This document shows positions 23,956 through 27,127 of a stretch of 27,127 nucleotides of DNA, piece after piece; position 1 is the first letter of the stretch; each line of letters starts with the position of its first letter. The position numbers and the translations under genes were made by a program. The notes beneath the pieces were generated by a model. That model saw only the letters and a program-made list of their open reading frames with translations, made no database searches and was not told where the DNA came from. Source of the DNA: CAZQKW01 sp964594075 (GTDB taxonomy: Bacteria; Desulfobacterota; WTBG01; CAIYCZ01); NCBI GenBank assembly GCA_964594075.1, contig CAZQKW010000047.1:1-27127 (forward strand), written 5' to 3'.

Positions 23956-23970
23956 TGTGCGGTTAGCATA

Positions 23971-24624
23971 ATGGCAGAAATACTTGAAAACATTAAGCCA
24001 AACAGGATGGAGCTGTTAAAGCTCAGAAAACGCTTGATACTGGCCGAAAAAGGCCACCGACTTCTCAAGGAGAAACGGGATGCGCTTATCGCAGAATTCA
24101 TGAAAATAGTTTCCGTGGTGCGCTCAGTCCGCGCCGACGTACAGGAGCACTTGGCAATCGCATATGAACATTTGCGCTGCGCCGAAGCAATAATGGGCAC
24201 GGAATCAGTGCGGGAAATTTCCTGGATTACCGATCAGCCCATCACGGTGGGCGTGACCCATAGAAATGTTATGGGGGTCATGATTCCTATCCTTAAAGTT
24301 CCGGATATAACGCGCACGGTTACCAGAAGGGGGTATGGTCTGGTGGAGACGCCCGCTAAACTTGATGAAGCAGCACGGCATATGGAACAGTCGCTCACCG
24401 TGGTTCTCAAATTGGCGGAAGTTGAGGAAACTGTGCGGCGATTAGCGCGCGAAGTGGAGAGAACCAAACGCCGGGTTAATGCGCTTGAATATATTATTAT
24501 GCCGCGTCTCAAAGCCACGATCAAGCACATCTGGATTCAAATTGATGAAATTGAACGCGAAAATTTTATAAGACTTAAGAAAATTAAAGCTTCACTCAAT
24601 AAAGACCGAGCAACGGCAGTATAA
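23971..24624 (+). CDS. ntpD: V-type ATPase subunit D (central rotor shaft)
   Basis: A 217-residue, mostly helical protein forming the antiparallel coiled-coil shaft turned within A3B3. The beginning is diagnostic (NRMELLKLRKRLILAEKGHRLLKEKRD), as is the C-terminal part (VNALEYIIMPRLKATIKHI). The ATG has no strong ribosome site, so it may depend on coupling to subunit B. It is the last recognised enzyme gene of the operon. Confidence 0.97.
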   Translation: MAEILENIKPNRMELLKLRKRLILAEKGHRLLKEKRDALIAEFMKIVSVVRSVRADVQEHLAIAYEHLRCAEAIMGTESVREISWITDQPITVGVTHRNVMGVMIPILKVPDITRTVTRRGYGLVETPAKLDEAARHMEQSLTVVLKLAEVEETVRRLAREVERTKRRVNALEYIIMPRLKATIKHIWIQIDEIERENFIRLKKIKASLNKDRATAV

Positions 24625-24630
24625 ACCCCG

Positions 24631-24661
24631 CCTCCCTCAGTGATCTTTGGTATCAGGGAGG
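24631..24661 (+). other. Hairpin after subunit D
   Basis: CCTCCCT (24631-24637) and AGGGAGG (24655-24661) pair around a 17-nt loop with an inner GAT/ATC. There is no T-run, so it is either a weak terminator or a 3'-end stabilising hairpin separating the operon from the small frame at 24681. A second weak stem GACCG/CGGTC is at 24896-24910. Confidence 0.45.
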
Positions 24662-24680
24662 ATAGAGAAAATTAATAGGT

Positions 24681-24851
24681 ATGATTAACAGATTGTTGTT
24701 TAACTATCATCTGCAAAAACTGCAGAAGGAGGAAGAAAAAAGATTCAAATTATTTCTGCTGCTTCAATGTATGCAGTATGCTGCACCAATGCTCCTGTTT
24801 ATCGGCGGCATCTGTATCGTTATTTTTGCGTGCAAGCTGATCTTTAGCTAA
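24681..24851 (+). CDS. Possible small single-helix membrane protein at the end of the V-ATPase operon
   Basis: A 56-residue frame: a basic and acidic N-terminal helix (HLQKLQKEEEKRFK) and one membrane helix at about 34-54 (APMLLFIGGICIVIFACKLI). It starts 57 nt after the subunit D stop. The ribosome site is poor (GGGAGG lies 19 nt upstream, only TAGGT close by), so expression is uncertain. I recall that the E. hirae operon also has a short gene (ntpH) after ntpD, but no sequence relationship is claimed. It could equally be a chance frame. Confidence 0.4.
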   Translation: MINRLLFNYHLQKLQKEEEKRFKLFLLLQCMQYAAPMLLFIGGICIVIFACKLIFS

Positions 24852-24943
24852 AGCTACTCCCTATAGCCGCTCTGCCTGTTTAAAAGATGTGATGCGACCG
24901 GCCGACGGTCCTTTCACCCAGATGGATTAACAATGCCAACCAT

Positions 24944-25249
24944 GTGTACTTTCCTAAGCTGCGTATTAATTTCCCCAAGATTAATCATGATAGCCAAAAC
25001 TGGGGAATTAAGATCCCAGTTATTGTTTTTCCTCTCACCATTATTAAAGCTTATGGGAACATTGTTCCCGTAAGCCTAACGGCAGCAACATTAATAGATA
25101 GGCATGGTAACATTACAGGTGTTGTGGAGACTTTTCGCGATTTGTCAGATTTAGAGGAAACGAGAAAAGAATTGACCAAACAAGATATGTTCCATGATAT
25201 TATTTGCAAAAGACAGGCAATTCAACAGCTTTTTGCAATACCGAATTGA
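24944..25249 (+). pseudogene. Remnant of a PAS-domain sigma54-dependent activator
   Basis: The reading frame has the tail of a PAS domain (GNIVPVSLTAATLIDRHG then GVVETFRDLSDLEE) and the linker into an AAA+ domain (FHDIICKRQAIQQLFAIP). Intact family members continue into the GESGTGKE Walker A, which is absent; a stop cuts the frame at 25249. The N-terminal side is also missing or scrambled. This is a leftover of a regulator gene with no function expected. It lies next to a decayed transposase, suggesting an insertion-driven loss. Confidence 0.65.
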
Positions 25250-25340
25250 CTCAACATAAAGGTACGCGAAGGTAATCACGGGAAGGATTGCAAGACAGAT
25301 CGTTGCGTCATATTGCAGGTAACCGAACGGAGAGCGTCAT

Positions 25341-25710
25341 ATGACAATCAAAACGCGATCACTTTCAAGCCGTCAGAACCCGTTATCGCACTGCTCTCAA
25401 AGAAGTAAAAACTGTCATTGTGGATGAGTTCTGTACCATCTGCGGATACACCCGTAAGTATGCGATCCGCATCCTCAACAAAAAACCTCAACGGCAGCGA
25501 CGAACACCTGGCCCTCAATCCAAATACCGGGATACCTCTCTGTGTAAGCCCTTACAAGATAGCTGGTTTGCCACTGACCAGATGAGCTCTAAAAAGTTTC
25601 GCGCTGCTCTCCCCTGTGGCTGCCCTTCTACGAACAAGAATATGGTGCTCTTGATCCTGGCATAATAACAAATTGCACGCTCTCAGCCTCATCCCTGTAG
25701 CGGTTACCTT
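25341..25710 (+). pseudogene. Decayed integrase-type transposase (N-terminal fragment, frameshifted)
   Basis: ATG 25341 opens MTIKTRS. After a frame change the sequence reads RYRTALKEVKTVIVDEFCTICGYTRKYAIRIL, an opening typical of integrase-core transposases in anaerobic bacteria. It continues to WFATDQMSSKKFRAALP. Near 25614 one C seems lost; the next frame continues LWLPFYEQEYGALDPG. A further shift near 25672 gives KLHALSLIPVAVTF, after which nothing is recognisable. The DDE catalytic domain is missing. No terminal inverted repeats were found. I do not assign an IS family. Confidence 0.7.
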
Positions 25711-25823
25711 TTCCTATGAGTCAATGCGGAGTATAATGCTTGAAAAGTTTGGAAGGATAAAATTGTTTAGGCGATTTTTTTTGCGGTGAAAAATTCCTCA
25801 GGGTTATACGGCAGAATTCAAGA

Positions 25824-26582
25824 TCAGGACGGAACTTCCGCAAAACCATTTGTGCCACACACCGGGCAATCCAACATCTTTTTCTGCGGTAGTTCGGTAA
25901 ATTCCATAGTGAATCCATCCCAGATGAGCATTCTGCTCATAAGATTGGTACCCATGCCCGTTAAATATTTAATGGCTTCAAGCGCCTCAAGGCAGCCGAT
26001 TACACCAGCTGTTGCGCCAACAATGGGAAATACTGTTTTGGGCAAAGTACCGGTGTGCATACACCAGAGACAGGGCGTTTCTGGAGACTTAATGAAGGTA
26101 ATCTGTCCACGCATGCCATATACTCCTGCGTGGATCATCGGAATACGATGTTTAACTGCATAGTTATTAAGTATTTGGCGGGTTTCAAAATTATCCATGC
26201 AATCAACAATAAGGTCAGTATTGTTGCCAATAAGCATCGCGACTGATTCCTCTGTTATCATCTCCACGAGTGGTTCAACGGTTACTTCAGGATTAATTCG
26301 ATTCAAAGTTTCCTGAGCTGAAAGAGCTTTATTTTTACCCAGCCGTGTATCATCGTGGAGTATCTGGCGATTAAGATTTGAAAGTTCCGGCGTGCTGTAG
26401 TCACAGATTCGAATAGTACCGACACCGGCAACCGCAAGATAGATAGAAACCGGGCTTCCCAATCCTCCGGCGCCAGCAACAAAAACAGTCGCGTTTTTAA
26501 GTTTGAGTTGAGTTTCTTCGCCCCAATTAGGGAATATCATCTGACGATGGTAGCGACTTTTCTCCTGTTCTGACAATGTCAT
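25824..26582 (-). CDS. moeB: MoeB/ThiF-type E1-like adenylyltransferase
   Basis: Activates the C-terminal glycine of a ubiquitin-like sulfur carrier (MoaD/ThiS type) by adenylation. The nucleotide loop is GAGGLGSP, followed by a SNLNRQILHDD arginine motif, the catalytic aspartate in DCMDNFETR, and two zinc pairs, CLWC and CPVC. The ATG at 26582 gives a 252-residue protein starting MTLSEQEKSRYHRQMIFP, the standard family opening. The longer open frame to 26747 runs through the preceding gene and is not used. It lies 59 nt after the moaD-like gene, its likely substrate. The thiamine (ThiF) or other carrier role cannot be excluded. The C-terminus lacks a rhodanese domain. Confidence 0.92.
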   Translation of the reverse strand: MTLSEQEKSRYHRQMIFPNWGEETQLKLKNATVFVAGAGGLGSPVSIYLAVAGVGTIRICDYSTPELSNLNRQILHDDTRLGKNKALSAQETLNRINPEVTVEPLVEMITEESVAMLIGNNTDLIVDCMDNFETRQILNNYAVKHRIPMIHAGVYGMRGQITFIKSPETPCLWCMHTGTLPKTVFPIVGATAGVIGCLEALEAIKYLTGMGTNLMSRMLIWDGFTMEFTELPQKKMLDCPVCGTNGFAEVPS

Positions 26583-26641
26583 ATAAAATTTCTCGGTGAA
26601 ACGGGGGAAGAGCAAAGCTCTTTCGGTGTTGAATATTAATC

Positions 26642-26968
26642 TTAGCCGTGAAACCTCTGAGAACCGCCTCCAATAATAAGCCCGAACCAAAGCACATCGC
26701 CATCTTTCAGTTTTGTTTTTAACCCGTCTGGATAGTCCTGGACCCACTGGATGCGGCTTTTGTTTAAATAGATATTGGGCGTTTTATAGGGCTTGCCATC
26801 AAGAGTCCCTTCTGCGTATACATGCTGAGCAAACTTTGCACCGTATTTGCTTATCAGATGCTCAATAAATTGCTCAACGGTGGTTCCGGCAGATAGCGTA
26901 AATTCTTCTTGATCCTTGTTGGTAATATTTTGCACGGTTGTAAAATATTTGCACGTTACAGTAGGCAT
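26642..26968 (-). CDS. moaD: MoaD-like sulfur carrier with a C-terminal extension past Gly-Gly
   Basis: A 108-residue ubiquitin-fold protein: CKYFTTVQNIT at the start, LSAGTTVEQFIEHLISKYG in the middle and LKDGDVLWFGLIIGGG near the end, as in MoaD of the molybdopterin pathway. MoaD ends in Gly-Gly, which is adenylated and thiocarboxylated. Here three glycines (100-102) are followed by SQRFHG before the stop. The active form would therefore need trimming, or the extension blocks activity. The ATG has a strong GGGAGG site, and the gene precedes the moeB-type gene in the same transcript. It could serve molybdenum or tungsten cofactor synthesis or another sulfur-transfer route. Confidence 0.85.
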   Translation of the reverse strand: MPTVTCKYFTTVQNITNKDQEEFTLSAGTTVEQFIEHLISKYGAKFAQHVYAEGTLDGKPYKTPNIYLNKSRIQWVQDYPDGLKTKLKDGDVLWFGLIIGGGSQRFHG

Positions 26969-26996
26969 ATAAATTACCTCCCAGGGTTAATAACTA

Positions 26997-27022
26997 TATA
27001 TATGAATGCTATATATGAATGC
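26997..27022. repeat. Tandem 13-bp direct repeat in the moaD leader
   Basis: TATATATGAATGC occurs twice without a gap (26997-27009 and 27010-27022). It lies just downstream of the inferred transcription start (about 27029) of the moaD-moeB unit. Confidence 0.6.
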
Positions 27023-27035
27023 GCCATCTTTTGTT

Positions 27036-27064
27036 TTTATATATTCAATTACCAGGTTTGTCAA
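27036..27064 (-). promoter_or_regulatory. Sigma70-type promoter for moaD-moeB
   Basis: On the minus strand a consensus -35 TTGACA (27059-27064) and -10 TATAAA (27036-27041) are 17 bp apart. The leader to the ATG at 26968 is about 60 nt and includes the 13-bp direct repeats. Bases 27065-27127 show nothing recognisable. Confidence 0.7.
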
Positions 27065-27127
27065 TTCACATGTCTTTCAGGACTTTCCCCAAAAAACAGG
27101 GATAGAAATTGTGGAGATGGCATAAGC

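Noticed and set aside
15711..24624. Archaeal origin or F-type ATP synthase
   Set aside because: Subunits A, B, D, I and the duplicated K are clearly V-type, and such operons are common in bacteria; nothing else in the window is archaeal.
26583..26747. N-terminal extension of the MoeB-type protein
   Set aside because: It would be translated mostly inside the moaD-like gene in another frame; family homology begins at the ATG at 26582.

Overview
The window is about 27 kb of bacterial chromosome, fully packed on both strands and of roughly balanced base composition. A Tat-exported protein, a periplasmic-adaptor/ABC efflux system of the MacAB type, a bacterial V-type ATPase and a MoaD/MoeB pair suggest a diderm (Gram-negative), probably anaerobic organism. 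The remnants (PAS/sigma54 activator tail, integrase-type transposase) resemble what I know from Desulfobacterota, anammox Planctomycetota and related lineages, but this taxonomic guess is weak.

Positions 1-7700, minus strand: an operon reading hisB-hisH-hisA-hisF-hisI-pdxA-uvrA. It has a recognisable sigma70-type promoter just upstream of hisB. The five his genes cover IGP dehydratase, both halves of the IGP synthase pair (HisH/HisF), the HisA isomerase and PR-AMP cyclohydrolase. hisG, hisE, hisD and hisC are not here. pdxA (vitamin B6) overlaps hisI by 4 nt, and uvrA (nucleotide excision repair) follows 80 nt later.

Positions 7800-10260: a lone gene for a 384-residue Tat-exported protein of unrecognised family with its own terminator. 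Then comes an AT-rich non-coding stretch with a perfect 28-bp dyad and two copies of a 42-nt hairpin repeat. A small lysine-rich protein gene follows, with a near-consensus promoter and its own terminator.

Positions 10330-14700, minus strand: a four-gene export system (adaptor, ATPase, two different FtsX/MacB-type permeases), tightly coupled. On the plus strand a 62-residue conserved-looking protein (15089-15277) follows a structured leader and ends in a strong terminator.

Positions 15711-24624, plus strand: a complete V-type ATPase operon in the order H(G)-I-K-E-C-F-A-B-D, the order I recall for the Enterococcus hirae ntp operon. Subunit K carries the residues that bind Na+ in E. hirae NtpK, so a sodium-coupled enzyme is predicted. 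Subunit C has an unusual N-terminal membrane helix. Upstream are a 32-bp perfect palindrome and a nested RNA-like hairpin. A 56-residue single-helix membrane protein may be encoded after subunit D.

Positions 24900-25800 are decayed sequence: the tail of a PAS-sigma54 regulator and a frameshifted transposase. Positions 25824-27064, minus strand: a moaD-like sulfur-carrier gene and a moeB/thiF-type E1 gene behind a good promoter. The MoaD-like protein continues six residues past its Gly-Gly, which is unusual for this family.
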